Source of the DNA: JAXMAZ01 sp046350115 | Lineage (GTDB): Bacteria > Planctomycetota > Planctomycetia > Gemmatales > Gemmataceae | Direction of reading: 5' to 3' | NCBI GenBank assembly: GCA_046350115.1 | Contig: JAXMAZ010000032.1 | Span: 1-64,000, forward strand | DNA length: 64,000 bases | Notes under the pieces: generated by a model | Told to the model about the DNA's origin: nothing | The model's database searches: none | Seen by the model: only the letters and a program-made list of their open reading frames with translations | In this document: in pieces, positions 9,868-18,402 of the stretch | Position numbering within the stretch: position 1 is the stretch's first letter | Layout: each line of letters starts with the position of its first letter | Program-made: the position numbers and the translations under genes

Positions 9868-10086
9868 GTAGGGCGGTGCCGAGTCTTCGAGGCCCGCCGG
9901 TGGGACTTCAAGTCGTTGCCCGGACCGGCGGGCCTCCCAAAGCGTCGGCACCGCCCTACACCAATCCGCCATCCGACGTGCGTAGGGCGGGTCGAGGAGG
10001 CTTGGCGACGAGGCCTGCCGCACCGGGCGGGGAGCGGTTGCCATTCGCGGCAGGCCTCGTCGCCAAGCCTCCTCGACCCGCCCTAC
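9868..10086. repeat. Composite inverted repeat, family B (GTAGGGCGG ends), two units
   Basis: Unit one, 9868-9959, starts GTAGGGCGGTGCCGAG and ends CGTCGGCACCGCCCTAC. Unit two, 9982-10086, starts GTAGGGCGGGTCGAGGAGG and ends CCTCCTCGACCCGCCCTAC, with inner arms GGCGACGAGGCCTGCCG and its complement. The pair fills the gap between the MotA-like stop (14 bp away) and the start of the actin-like gene (46 bp away). Confidence 0.85.
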
Positions 10087-10099
10087 GCCAAATGCCGCC

Positions 10100-10915
10100 T
10101 CACCCCACCAGCTCCGCCGCCTCCGGCTTCGGGTCGTACAGCCGCAGCAGCAGGTGTTCCTGGCAATAATCCTGGCAGTCGATCACCAGCGTCTCCTCGC
10201 TCCGCTGGACGTGGTGCAGGAAGTACATCAGCACCAGGCTGAGGGCCAGGGCCACGAAGGTGCAGTCGAAGGCGATGCCGAGCTGGTCGGTCGCCTGCTT
10301 GATGAACTTCGCCATCTCCGCTTCTTGCGACCCGGCCATGCTCATCCCGCCGGCCAACCCCCGGACCGTGCCGAGGAACCCGATCGCCGGGATCGCCCAG
10401 GCCAGGTAGTTGACCGTCCCCATCGTCGCCACGAACCGGCTGGCTTCGGTGTCCGACTGGTTCCGCACCACCTCGGCCACGTCCGGGGCGGACTTGCTGA
10501 CCGCGTACTTGTTCAGCCCGAGCCGGACCATGTTGCCCAGGATCGACGGGCCGAACCGGGAGGTGATGGCGTCCACCTTGCGGCTCAAGGGGCGCGCGTC
10601 CTCCGGCAGAATCCGGGCGCCCTCGTCGGTCGGCAGCAGATCGAGGGCGAATGCCTTCCGCTGCCGGCGGACTTCGAGCGAGCGGGTGAGCAGGATCAGG
10701 CTGGCCCAGGCGAAGCAGAAGTAGCACGCCGCCTGCTCCGGGCCGACGAGCAGCCGGCCGAGCCGCTCGGGCGTCCATTTGGAGAGGAACTCTTGCTGCG
10801 ATTCGGCGGTCCCGGTCAGCTTCCAGACGGGGACGATGATCGCGGCGACGCCGACCAGGGCGAGAACGAGCAGCAGCCACTCGCGGGTCGGCCGGTGGGT
10901 GGACTGGACGGACAT
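10100..10915 (-). CDS. MotA/TolQ/ExbB-type proton channel family protein
   Basis: 271 residues with four predicted membrane helices (about 13-35, 66-90, 163-186, 212-237). The third helix region AIPAIGFLGTVRGLAGG matches the family signature in which a Pro and a small-residue helix precede GLLGTVxG, and the fourth helix LGIAFDCTFVALALSL has the usual polar residues. Family members are inner-membrane ion-channel subunits of flagellar, Tol/Ton or Zor-type machines. ATG 10915 (MSVQST) follows an AGGG-type ribosome site; an ATG at 10951 is an alternative. It appears to lead a three-gene unit with the actin-like and VWA genes, the latter having a MotB/ExbD-like anchor. No OmpA-type peptidoglycan-binding domain is present in the unit. 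Confidence 0.85.
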   Translation of the reverse strand: MSVQSTHRPTREWLLLVLALVGVAAIIVPVWKLTGTAESQQEFLSKWTPERLGRLLVGPEQAACYFCFAWASLILLTRSLEVRRQRKAFALDLLPTDEGARILPEDARPLSRKVDAITSRFGPSILGNMVRLGLNKYAVSKSAPDVAEVVRNQSDTEASRFVATMGTVNYLAWAIPAIGFLGTVRGLAGGMSMAGSQEAEMAKFIKQATDQLGIAFDCTFVALALSLVLMYFLHHVQRSEETLVIDCQDYCQEHLLLRLYDPKPEAAELVG

Positions 10916-11147
10916 GCGGTGCCCTTCGGAGCGGTCAATCAGGAGACACACGGCGGGCGGCCGAACCTTGCAGGCCGCGGGGTGATTCGCTCCGCGGACC
11001 GTCCCATTGTCCCGGGCCGGGCGGCGGGGTCAAGCGGCCGGGGCGGGTCGGCCGGATTTCCGGACGGGCGATGGCCGGGGGCGGTGCCGACCGCGTAAAC
11101 TGCGGGGCTGTGGCAACATTACCTTACGGCACAGCCCCGGGGGTGTC

Positions 11148-12434
11148 ATGCGGACGGCGCTGATCTTGTTGGCGGCGGTCGGGCTGACGGCGACGGCCGC
11201 CGACCCGCCGCCCGGGTTCCCCAAGTTCCGCACCCAGCAGATCGCGTCCGACCTGTCCATCGGGTACGCGGTGCTGACGGCGGACATCAACGGCGACGGC
11301 AAGCCGGACATCGTAATCGTGGACAAGCACCGGGTCGTCTGGTACGAGAACCCGACCTGGAAGGTCCGCACGATTCTGCAGGGCAAGACGAAGCCGGACA
11401 ACGTGTGCGCCGTGGCCGTGGACATCGACGGCGGCGGCGACTTGGAGCTGGTGCTCGGGGCCAACTGGAATGCCGGGACGGCGGTGCCGGGCACCTTGCA
11501 ATGGCTGAAGCGGGGCAAGTCGCTCGACGACGAGTGGACGCTGCACCCGATCCCGTGCGACGAGCCGACGGTTCATCGAATGCGTGTGGTGGAAAACTTC
11601 TACGGAGATGGCAAGCGACACCTGTTCGTCGCCCCGCTGCAAGGCCGGGACTGCACGGCCAAGGGGAACTGGACCGACGGCCGACCGGTGCAGATCGTGG
11701 TGTACCCGATCCCGGCCGACCCGACCAAACCGGACGCGTGGAAGCCGCAACCGATCGGCGACAAGTTCCCGTTGGGCGGGAACGACTTCTTCTGCGTCCA
11801 CAACATCCGGCCGTACCGTGACCGTATCGCCGAAGGGATGCCGGAGTCGGGTCAACGGTGGTATTTACTCATGGCATCCAATCTCGGGCCGACCTCCCTC
11901 GCGGTCGGTCGAGGGCGAGACACGGGGGGGATATTTAACGGGGCCATCCATTACAACAAGCAGGCAGCGGCTAACAAGGGCGGGGCAAGCGAGATTGCCG
12001 CCACCCGAATCAAATCGCCGGTGTACGCCACCATCGAGCCGTGGCACGGCAACCAGGTGGTGACGTACACGATGCCGCCCATGTCGGAACTGCCACGGCC
12101 GTGGGATCGGCACGTCATCGACGACCACCTCCGCTGGGGACACGCGATCGCGTTCGCCGACCTGGACGGGGACGGCATGGACGAGCTGGTCGCCGGCGTC
12201 CGTGACGATCCGAACCCGAAGGCCGGCGACAAGTTCACCGAGCGGCGCGGGGTGCGTCTGTACCGCTGCACCGACGGCAAGGGCGAGAAGTGGGACCGGT
12301 TCATCCTTGAAGATGGCGGCGTCGCGGTGGAAGACCTGGCGGTCGCGGATTTGAACGGCGACGGCAAGCCGGACATCGTCGCCGTCGGCCGGCAGACCGG
12401 GAACTGTCGCATCTATTGGAACGAGGGGAAGTGA
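11148..12434 (+). CDS. Secreted FG-GAP/VCBS repeat protein
   Basis: 428 residues with a cleavable signal peptide (MRTALILLAAVGLTATAA). Calcium-binding-type repeats are clear: DINGDGKPDIV near 50, DIDGGGDLELV near 97, DLDGDGMDELV near 340 and DLNGDGKPDIV near 405, as in FG-GAP beta-propellers. Related planctomycete proteins are abundant and exported; their ligands are mostly unknown. ATG 11148 is chosen because it begins the signal peptide. A perfect 30 bp palindrome follows the stop. Confidence 0.85.
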   Translation: MRTALILLAAVGLTATAADPPPGFPKFRTQQIASDLSIGYAVLTADINGDGKPDIVIVDKHRVVWYENPTWKVRTILQGKTKPDNVCAVAVDIDGGGDLELVLGANWNAGTAVPGTLQWLKRGKSLDDEWTLHPIPCDEPTVHRMRVVENFYGDGKRHLFVAPLQGRDCTAKGNWTDGRPVQIVVYPIPADPTKPDAWKPQPIGDKFPLGGNDFFCVHNIRPYRDRIAEGMPESGQRWYLLMASNLGPTSLAVGRGRDTGGIFNGAIHYNKQAAANKGGASEIAATRIKSPVYATIEPWHGNQVVTYTMPPMSELPRPWDRHVIDDHLRWGHAIAFADLDGDGMDELVAGVRDDPNPKAGDKFTERRGVRLYRCTDGKGEKWDRFILEDGGVAVEDLAVADLNGDGKPDIVAVGRQTGNCRIYWNEGK

Positions 12435-12454
12435 TCGGAGAGCATGAAGTCCCC

Positions 12455-12484
12455 AAAGCCCACCCCTTGCAAGGGGTGGGCTTT
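12455..12484. repeat. REP-type perfect palindrome (family F), 3' of FG-GAP gene
   Basis: A 30 bp perfect palindrome with half site AAAGCCCACCCCTTG. The same family brackets the transposase gene at 36.3-37.0 kb (half site AAAGCCCACCCGTTG) and occurs at 43339-43368. Here it lies 20 bp after a stop codon and could also act as a transcription terminator, although only three T residues follow the stem. Confidence 0.85.
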
Positions 12485-12565
12485 GACTACCTGAGTCAGC
12501 GGTAACATTCTGCGCCCAAACACGCCTTGCCCAGTTCTTGAAAACCGGGTTACAGTCCGCCCGGT

Positions 12566-14455
12566 ATGCTCCCTCCCCCCGCTGACCCCGCCCGCCCCTG
12601 GTGGCCGCTGCTGGCCCTCGCCGCCGTCGTCGCCGGGCAAGCGGGCCTCGCCCTGCACCTGTTCGGCCCCGACCCGCTGGCCGCCGTCGCGGATTCGCGG
12701 CCGGTGACGAGCGGCCGGCACCCGCTCCACCTGTACCACGGCTGGCTCGGCGCCGCCGCGTTCGCCGACCGGTACACCACCACCACCTACGACCCCGACT
12801 TCCAGGCCGGCTACCCGAAGACGCCGGTGTTCGACGGCGGCTGCCGGCCCGCGGAGGCGTGGCTGTTCGCCCTCGGGCACAGCCGGTTCGACCCGGCCGC
12901 GTACAAGCGGGGGCTGGTGCTGCTGTGCGCCCTCGTCCCGGTGGCGTTCGCCGTCGCCGCGGCGGCCACGGGTTCGTCGCCGGCCGGCATCCTGCTCGCG
13001 GCCGTCGGCGGATGCCTGCTCTGGTGGACGCCGCCGGTTCGCACCCTGTTCGACGCGGGGTACATCGACCTGCTGACCGCCGGGCTGATGGGCGTGATCT
13101 TCGTCGGCGGGCTGGCCCGGTACGCCGCCCACCCCGGGCCGGCCGCCTGGCTCACGCTCGCCCTGCCGGCCGCGGTCGGCTGGTACGCCCAGCCGCGCGC
13201 CTGGGCCGGGCTGCTGCCGGCCGTCGCCGTCTTCTACCTGGCCGTCGCCCCCCGGCACGGGCCGGCCTGGCACCTGGGCCTGGCCGGGGTGGCCGCCGCC
13301 GGGCTGACCCCGAACCTGTGGTGGCTGTGGGACTGGGGCCGGTACTGGTGGCTGCGGCAGCCGACCGCTGACGACCTGGCCCCGCTGCCCCCGCCGGACG
13401 TGCTGCTCGGCGAACCCGGCGACTACCTGTCACTGCTCGGCACCGGCCCGGTCGGCTGGGGGCTGCTCGCCTTCGGCGGGCTGGGGCTGCTCGGCTACCT
13501 GCGGACCGGCCGGCGGGCGGCGGCCGGGGCGGTGCTGCTGGCCGCCCTGGTGGCGGTGTTCGCCGGCCGGCTCGGGGCGGTGTGGCCGCCGGTCCGGATG
13601 ACCGCCGCGGACAAGGCCGCCCCGTTCGCCCTGGCGGTGCTGGTGCTGCCGGCCGCCGACCTGCTCGGCCGGTGGTGGTGGGCGGCCGGGGCCGGGCGGG
13701 TGATGGTCGGCCTGGCCGCCGGCCTGCCGCTCGCCCTCGGGTTCGCCCCGGGGCTGGCCGACCCGGTCGCCGACCTGTTGCACCTGGCCCGCCACCCGCT
13801 GCCGCTCGGGCTGACCCGGGACCAGCAGGCGCTCGTGGACGCCCTGCAGACGCTGACCGCCCCGGACGCCCGGATTCTGCTCGAAGAGGCCGACCCGGCC
13901 CGGCCCGGGTGGAACTGGACCGCCCTGCTGCCGGTGCTGACCGGCCGGGCGTACCTGGGCGGGCTGGACCCGGAGGCGAGCATCGACCACGCCTTCTGCG
14001 GGCTGAAGGCCGGGCACCTGAACGGCCGGCCGTTCACCGACTGGACGCCGGACCAGCGGGCCGCCTTCTGCAAGCGGTACAACGTCGGCTGGGTGCTCTG
14101 CCGGACGGCGGCGGCGACCGACTGGTGGGGCCGCGACCCGCAGGCGAAGGAGGTCGGCCGGTTCCGGGACGGGGGCGAGGTGGTGCTGTTCGCCCTGGAC
14201 CGGCCGCGGTCGTTCGTGCTGAGCGGGACCGGTGCGGTCGAGCGGGCGGACCGGCGGGGGATCGTGCTGACCGACGTGACCCCGGACGCGGCCGGGGAGG
14301 TGGTGCTCAGCTTCCACCACTCGCCGGGGCTGCGGGCGGTGCCGACGGCGGCCCAGGTGGGCGCGGACAAGGACCCGTTCGACCCGGTCCCGCTGGTCAA
14401 GCTGCGGCTACCCGGCCCGGTCTCCCGGGTGACGCTGACGTGGGACGGGCCGTAA
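12566..14455 (+). CDS. Large multi-pass membrane protein, unknown function
   Basis: 629 residues. About ten to eleven hydrophobic helices span residues 11-420, followed by a soluble C-terminal part of about 200 residues (ILLEEADPARPGWNW onward). The first extracellular loop after helix one contains PLHLYHGWLGAAAFADR and an acidic patch, an arrangement reminiscent of GT-C fold glycosyltransferases such as PMT/ArnT relatives, but I see no diagnostic motif. The start ATG at 12566 follows a short intergenic region with no clear ribosome site. It converges with the kinase gene 12 bp away. Hypothetical membrane glycosyltransferase at best. Confidence 0.7.
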   Translation: MLPPPADPARPWWPLLALAAVVAGQAGLALHLFGPDPLAAVADSRPVTSGRHPLHLYHGWLGAAAFADRYTTTTYDPDFQAGYPKTPVFDGGCRPAEAWLFALGHSRFDPAAYKRGLVLLCALVPVAFAVAAAATGSSPAGILLAAVGGCLLWWTPPVRTLFDAGYIDLLTAGLMGVIFVGGLARYAAHPGPAAWLTLALPAAVGWYAQPRAWAGLLPAVAVFYLAVAPRHGPAWHLGLAGVAAAGLTPNLWWLWDWGRYWWLRQPTADDLAPLPPPDVLLGEPGDYLSLLGTGPVGWGLLAFGGLGLLGYLRTGRRAAAGAVLLAALVAVFAGRLGAVWPPVRMTAADKAAPFALAVLVLPAADLLGRWWWAAGAGRVMVGLAAGLPLALGFAPGLADPVADLLHLARHPLPLGLTRDQQALVDALQTLTAPDARILLEEADPARPGWNWTALLPVLTGRAYLGGLDPEASIDHAFCGLKAGHLNGRPFTDWTPDQRAAFCKRYNVGWVLCRTAAATDWWGRDPQAKEVGRFRDGGEVVLFALDRPRSFVLSGTGAVERADRRGIVLTDVTPDAAGEVVLSFHHSPGLRAVPTAAQVGADKDPFDPVPLVKLRLPGPVSRVTLTWDGP

Positions 14456-14467
14456 CCCAGGCCGACG

Positions 14468-15667
14468 TTACTTCGACCCGCTGCCCAGCCACCGCTTGGC
14501 CGCCGCGATCCCGCCGGACAGCCACCCGCCCCCCTTCCGCGGGGCCGGCGTTTGGGCGTCCACCGGCGACCGCTCCGCCTCCGTCGGCGTCAGCGACTCC
14601 AGGTTGATCCCCAAAGCCATCCACTGGGCCAGCGGCAGCCACGGGTGCAGGGCGGCCAGCACGTGCCCGGCCGACGGGAACCGCTCGTGCGGGTTCTTCG
14701 CCCCCATCTTCTGCACGATCACGTCCAGCTCCCGCGGCACCTCCGGGTTCACCAGCGACGGCTTCGGCACCCCGGTCAACTGGCGGGCGGTCATCTTCTC
14801 GCTGGCCGTCCCGGGGAACGGCGACTGGCCGGTCAGCAGCCAGTACAGGCTGGACCCCAGGCTGTAGATGTCGCTCTTGGCGTCCGGCTCGTTCCCCCAC
14901 GCCTGCTCCGGGGCGACGTGGTCGATCTCGTCCGCGTACTCCTGCATGTTGATCCGCTTCGTCACCCGGGCCCACGGGTTCTCCAGCATGTGGGTCAGCC
15001 CCAGGTCGAGCAGCTTCAGCCCGCCGGTCGGCAGGACGGCCAGGTTGGCCGGCTTCACGTCCCGGTGGAACAGCCCCTGGGCGTGGGCGTGCTTCAGGGC
15101 CACCGCCGCCTGGGCCGCGTACTGGGCGGCCACGTTCGGCGGCAGCGGCCCCTTCTCGGCCACCACCTTGTCCAGCGTCATCCCCGGCACGTACTCGCAC
15201 ACCACGAAGTGCGTCCCCTGGTGGACGTCCAGGTCCAGCACCCGGGCGGCGCTCGGGTGGGTCACCCGGGCGGCCGCCTGCACCTCTTTCAGAAAGGCCT
15301 GCAGGATGGTCGGGTCGGAGGTGCGGTCGCTGGGCAGCACCTTGAGCGACACCAACTGGCGGGTGGACGTGTCCTGGGCCAGGAACACCATCCCCACCCG
15401 GTCCTGCCGGATGCCCTCCTGGATCTTGTACTTGCCGAGCAGGAACCCGGCCGTCTTGCCGCTGAGCAGCTGCATCGCCTGGAACTTGGTGAGCAGCTTC
15501 TTGCGGACCAGCACCGTGGCCAGTTGGATCGGCTCGGCCTTGGCCACCTGAGCCGGGTCGTACTGGCCGAGGATGCTGATCAGGTCGTCCGGGGCGAGCA
15601 GGCCGCTCCGGATGACCGTGTCCAGGAACGGGTTGCGGGCCATTCGCAGGCGGGTGGCGGTGGGCAT
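14468..15667 (-). CDS. Serine/threonine protein kinase
   Basis: 399 residues, soluble, no membrane helix. An N-terminal helical region (residues 1-75, with GLLAPDDLISIL and LVRKKLLTKFQAMQLL) is typical of planctomycete kinases. The catalytic domain covers about 79-350: Lys in VSLKVLP, catalytic loop HRDVKPANL, metal site DLG in place of DFG, and an APEQ motif. The glycine-rich loop is degenerate (EGIRQDRVGMVFLA has only two of its glycines). The core catalytic residues Lys, Asp and Asn are present, so activity is likely. The C-terminus ends in a Pro/Gly-rich tail with no sensor domain. ATG 15667 chosen; ATG 15643 also possible. Confidence 0.88.
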   Translation of the reverse strand: MPTATRLRMARNPFLDTVIRSGLLAPDDLISILGQYDPAQVAKAEPIQLATVLVRKKLLTKFQAMQLLSGKTAGFLLGKYKIQEGIRQDRVGMVFLAQDTSTRQLVSLKVLPSDRTSDPTILQAFLKEVQAAARVTHPSAARVLDLDVHQGTHFVVCEYVPGMTLDKVVAEKGPLPPNVAAQYAAQAAVALKHAHAQGLFHRDVKPANLAVLPTGGLKLLDLGLTHMLENPWARVTKRINMQEYADEIDHVAPEQAWGNEPDAKSDIYSLGSSLYWLLTGQSPFPGTASEKMTARQLTGVPKPSLVNPEVPRELDVIVQKMGAKNPHERFPSAGHVLAALHPWLPLAQWMALGINLESLTPTEAERSPVDAQTPAPRKGGGWLSGGIAAAKRWLGSGSK

Positions 15668-15800
15668 CCGGGCGTCCTCCGGGCCAGAACTCGGGGAGCA
15701 TTACCCGGAACAGTAGGACAGAATCGTCCGTTACAACGGCGGAATGTGCCGCGACCGGTAAGGTTCGTTCGGCCACCGGCCTGAAATGTGAGGGGCGGGG

Positions 15801-15944
15801 GAAACCTAACCCCCCGGCCCCCTTCCCTAAGAGGGAAGGGGGAGCGAGCGGGACGCAGGTGCCGACAACGACTCCGTCCCTCCCCCGTGGGAGTGTGTCC
15901 TCTCCCCCTTCCCTCTTAGGGAAGGGGGCCGGGGGTTAGGTTTC
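15801..15944. repeat. Inverted repeat, family C (GAAACCTAACCCCC ends)
   Basis: The left arm starts GAAACCTAACCCCCCGGCCC and contains the hairpin CCCTTCCCTAAGAGGGAAGG; the right arm is the inverse complement ending GGGGGTTAGGTTTC. The right edge overlaps the last codons of the phosphatidyltransferase gene and supplies its TAA stop (15936-15938). Five more copies form an array at 51.8-52.2 kb. Confidence 0.88.
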
Positions 15945-16532
15945 GTCCGCCGGTCGCAGCACCCGGGCCGCCTTCACCACATACTGCACGCCGCTGCCGA
16001 CGGTCGCCCCTAGCATCACCCAGACCAGGCCGTCCCGCCCCCACTCCAGGGCCGGCAGGGCGTCGGCCGCCCGCCCGTCCGCCCGCACCGCTTCGACCCC
16101 CAGCACCGCGGCCACGGTCGCGCACTGCAGAACGGTCTTCAGCTTGCCGAACCAGTCGGCCCCGAACTTCGCCCCGGTCGCCTCCACCATCCCCCGCAGC
16201 CCGGTGACCAGCAGTTCCCGGCCGATGACGACCGCCACCACCCACGGGGTGATGCCGGCCTGCGTAACCGGGATTAAGAAGATGAACGCCCCGCCGAGCA
16301 GCACCTTGTCGGTCAGCGGGTCCAGGCTGCGGCCGACGACCGACACCCGGCCGAACCGCCTGGCCCACCACCCGTCCAGCCAGTCGGTGACGGCAGCGAC
16401 GGCGAACACCGCCAGCCCGAGAACCCAGGCGTGGGCGGAGATGCACCCGCACAGCCCGACGGTGAGCGGCAGCCGGGACAGGGAGAGCAGGTTGGGGACG
16501 GAGGTGAGGGCGTCGGCGGGCGAGACGGACAT
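15936..16532 (-). CDS. pgsA: CDP-alcohol phosphatidyltransferase, PgsA-like
   Basis: 198 residues with about five to six membrane helices. It carries the full family signature: DWLDGWWAR, then Gly and DPLTD downstream (residues 49-74), that is D-x2-D-G-x2-A-R-x8-G-x3-D-x3-D. The closest usual role is phosphatidylglycerophosphate synthase, which joins glycerol-3-phosphate to CDP-diacylglycerol in the inner membrane; substrate choice cannot be fixed from sequence alone. ATG 16532 is chosen because the longer frame to 16712 is low-complexity. The stop codon TAA lies inside a family C repeat, so the last two residues come from the repeat edge. Confidence 0.85.
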   Translation of the reverse strand: MSVSPADALTSVPNLLSLSRLPLTVGLCGCISAHAWVLGLAVFAVAAVTDWLDGWWARRFGRVSVVGRSLDPLTDKVLLGGAFIFLIPVTQAGITPWVVAVVIGRELLVTGLRGMVEATGAKFGADWFGKLKTVLQCATVAAVLGVEAVRADGRAADALPALEWGRDGLVWVMLGATVGSGVQYVVKAARVLRPADET

Positions 16533-16626
16533 GCGGGCGTCCCCAGAGCGGCCGGGCTGGGCGGACCCGGTCATTCTGGGGACGCGACGGAGAACGGCAT
16601 CGGCCAACCCCGGACGGGGCGGACGG

Positions 16627-16788
16627 TCACTTACCGCCCTTCTTGGCGGCCTGAACCCCTTCCCGCTTGGGCGGGCCGTCCTTGCTGAACTCCAGGTTGC
16701 TCGGGTTCTCAACCTTGGCTTCCCCGCCGCACCCGACGGACAGGCCGAACCCGCACAGGCACAGAACCATCACCACGCGACGCAACAT
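16627..16788 (-). CDS. Small lipoprotein downstream of DUF1559 gene
   Basis: 53 residues: MLRRVVMVLCLCGFG, then LSVGC as a lipobox with Cys20, then a short Lys-rich tail. The predicted mature peptide is only about 34 residues, anchored by lipid. It follows the DUF1559 gene by 83 bp on the same strand. A small lipoprotein after a DUF1559 gene is a recurrent planctomycete arrangement. Function unknown. Confidence 0.75.
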   Translation of the reverse strand: MLRRVVMVLCLCGFGLSVGCGGEAKVENPSNLEFSKDGPPKREGVQAAKKGGK

Positions 16789-16871
16789 CAAACGATCCTC
16801 CGGAGAATGCAACCGCCCGGCCGGGGGAACCCGGCCGGGTGGTGAGTGGGCGAACGGCGACCCGGTGTCGC

Positions 16872-17957
16872 TCAGTTCTCGGTGAACACCTCGCCCCCGG
16901 CCCGGGAGGCCATGGCCTCCAGCAGGGTGACGTTGATCCCGTTCACCTGGGTGACCACGCTGGCCCCGGACGCGTACGAGATGAACCGCACGGCCCCGTC
17001 CCCCATCAGCCACATGCCGCCGTTCGGGTGGGAGCTCCAGTAGTGGTTCCAGTCGGTGGAGTTGTTCGGGCTGCCGGCCCGGTACAGGGCCGGGGCGGTC
17101 TGCATGGTCGGGATCCGCTCCCGCACCCCCAGCAGCATGTCGCCGGCCCCGAACCCGAACCCGTCCCAGCCCCAGGCCACCCACATCCAGCCGTACTCGG
17201 TGGTGTTGTCCGGCGGCCGCTCGCCGATCATCACCGTGTTCGACGTGCCGTCCGAGATGCCGGTCATCGTGACCCGGGAGTTCGGGTACAGCACCCCGTC
17301 CTGGCCAGGCAGCTTGGCGCTGGTGGCGGTCGGGTTGCCGGTCCCCGGCAGGGTCTCCTTATAGGTGTCCCGGCCGGACACCCCCATGTAGCTGGTCAGG
17401 GCGTGCTGGTTGCCGGTCCCGGACTCGGTCCACGCCTGCATCCCCCGGGTGTCCGACGGGCAGGAGTAGATCTTGAACTTCTGGGAGACGATGTTCCCGG
17501 CCCCGTCGGTCCGGCCGGGCAGCTTGGTCCACCACGGCCAGGCGAACGGGCCGGCGTCGGTGATCACCCGGGCCAGGGCCTCCTGCTCCAGGTACGGGGC
17601 GATCCGCACCTGGTACCCCCAGTACCCGTCGGCCGGGTAGCTGGTCGTCTTGTTCGCCCACCCGTTCGGCGGGTTGTCGTACACCGGCGGGACGTTCCCC
17701 CCGCCCCACCACCCAGCCCCGGACGTCTGGCTCTTGCCCAGCGTCACCCCGGCCGGGAACTTGCCCTGGGCGTCGTGGTGGTTGTGCAGGGCCAGCCCCA
17801 TCTGCTTCAGGTTGTTCGTGCACTGGGTCCGGGCGGCTGCCTCCCGCACCTTCTGCACGGCCGGCAGGAGCAGCCCGATCAGGATGGCGATGATGGCGAT
17901 CACCACCAGCAGCTCGATCAGGGTGAACCCGCCCGGCCGACTCCGTCTGACGGACAT
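16872..17957 (-). CDS. DUF1559 domain protein with type IV pilin-like N-terminus
   Basis: 361 residues. The prepilin-type signal is GG|FTLIELLVVIAIIAILIG near residues 9-28, followed by the DUF1559 start RTQCTNNLKQMGLALHNHHD. A C-terminal HPNGGMWLMGDGAVRFIS is the characteristic final motif of the family. These proteins are exported, probably processed by a prepilin peptidase, and occur in dozens to hundreds of copies per planctomycete genome. They are thought to form pseudopilus-like or surface assemblies, which is not settled. ATG 17957 fits the signal. A possible structured leader lies upstream (18062-18204). Confidence 0.93.
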   Translation of the reverse strand: MSVRRSRPGGFTLIELLVVIAIIAILIGLLLPAVQKVREAAARTQCTNNLKQMGLALHNHHDAQGKFPAGVTLGKSQTSGAGWWGGGNVPPVYDNPPNGWANKTTSYPADGYWGYQVRIAPYLEQEALARVITDAGPFAWPWWTKLPGRTDGAGNIVSQKFKIYSCPSDTRGMQAWTESGTGNQHALTSYMGVSGRDTYKETLPGTGNPTATSAKLPGQDGVLYPNSRVTMTGISDGTSNTVMIGERPPDNTTEYGWMWVAWGWDGFGFGAGDMLLGVRERIPTMQTAPALYRAGSPNNSTDWNHYWSSHPNGGMWLMGDGAVRFISYASGASVVTQVNGINVTLLEAMASRAGGEVFTEN

Positions 17958-18061
17958 GACCTTCCCTCCACGGGGTGGAAAAATGGGCCGATCGGCTGAT
18001 CGGCCGGCGGGCCGGGATGAAGTACGAGTCCGACCCGCCTCAACGGGCCGCCGGGCGGATG

Positions 18062-18204
18062 CCGCGGACGACCGCTACAGGAGAGAACGCGGTAGCACCG
18101 GGAAGCGAGCCGGTATGTACCGGCCCCGACGCGTCAGGAGAGTTGGGCCGTTGCGGCAGCGAGTCAACGGACCAACAGCGCCGGGTGCGAGTCCCGTGGC
18201 ACCA
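18062..18204. other. Cluster of four adjacent hairpins, candidate structured RNA
   Basis: Four stems follow one another: GCTAC/GTAGC (18074-18096); GCCGGTA/TACCGGC (18109-18124); TTGG-x-CCGTTG with CAACGG-x-CCAA (18143-18175), ten pairs with one mismatch; and GCCGGG with CCC-GT-GGC (18180-18200). No ORF is credible here. The region is 105 bp upstream of the DUF1559 start and could be its leader on the minus strand or an independent RNA on either strand. It matches no RNA family I recognise. Stems this dense can arise by chance at 70% GC, so confidence is low. Confidence 0.3.
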
Positions 18205-18402
18205 ATGACCCTAACCCTATCCGACCGGGGACGGGTTGTGAAGGAGTTTTCTTAAAAAGTTCCGATCACCAGCCTTGACATCGGCGAAAGCTGACCTACT
18301 TGACCGGTTTCATCGACTGCGTGATCTGTCACCGACCCGACCGGTCCGGCCAAACGTGTCGCCTTCTGGATCTGACATCGGGCACACGGACACAGACAAT
18401 CA

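Noticed and set aside
18176..18204. tRNA-like 3' end (T-arm-like stem, then ACCA)
   Set aside because: The loop TGCGAGT and ACCA look like a tRNA, but no matching acceptor 5' strand or D and anticodon arms fit upstream at the required spacing.
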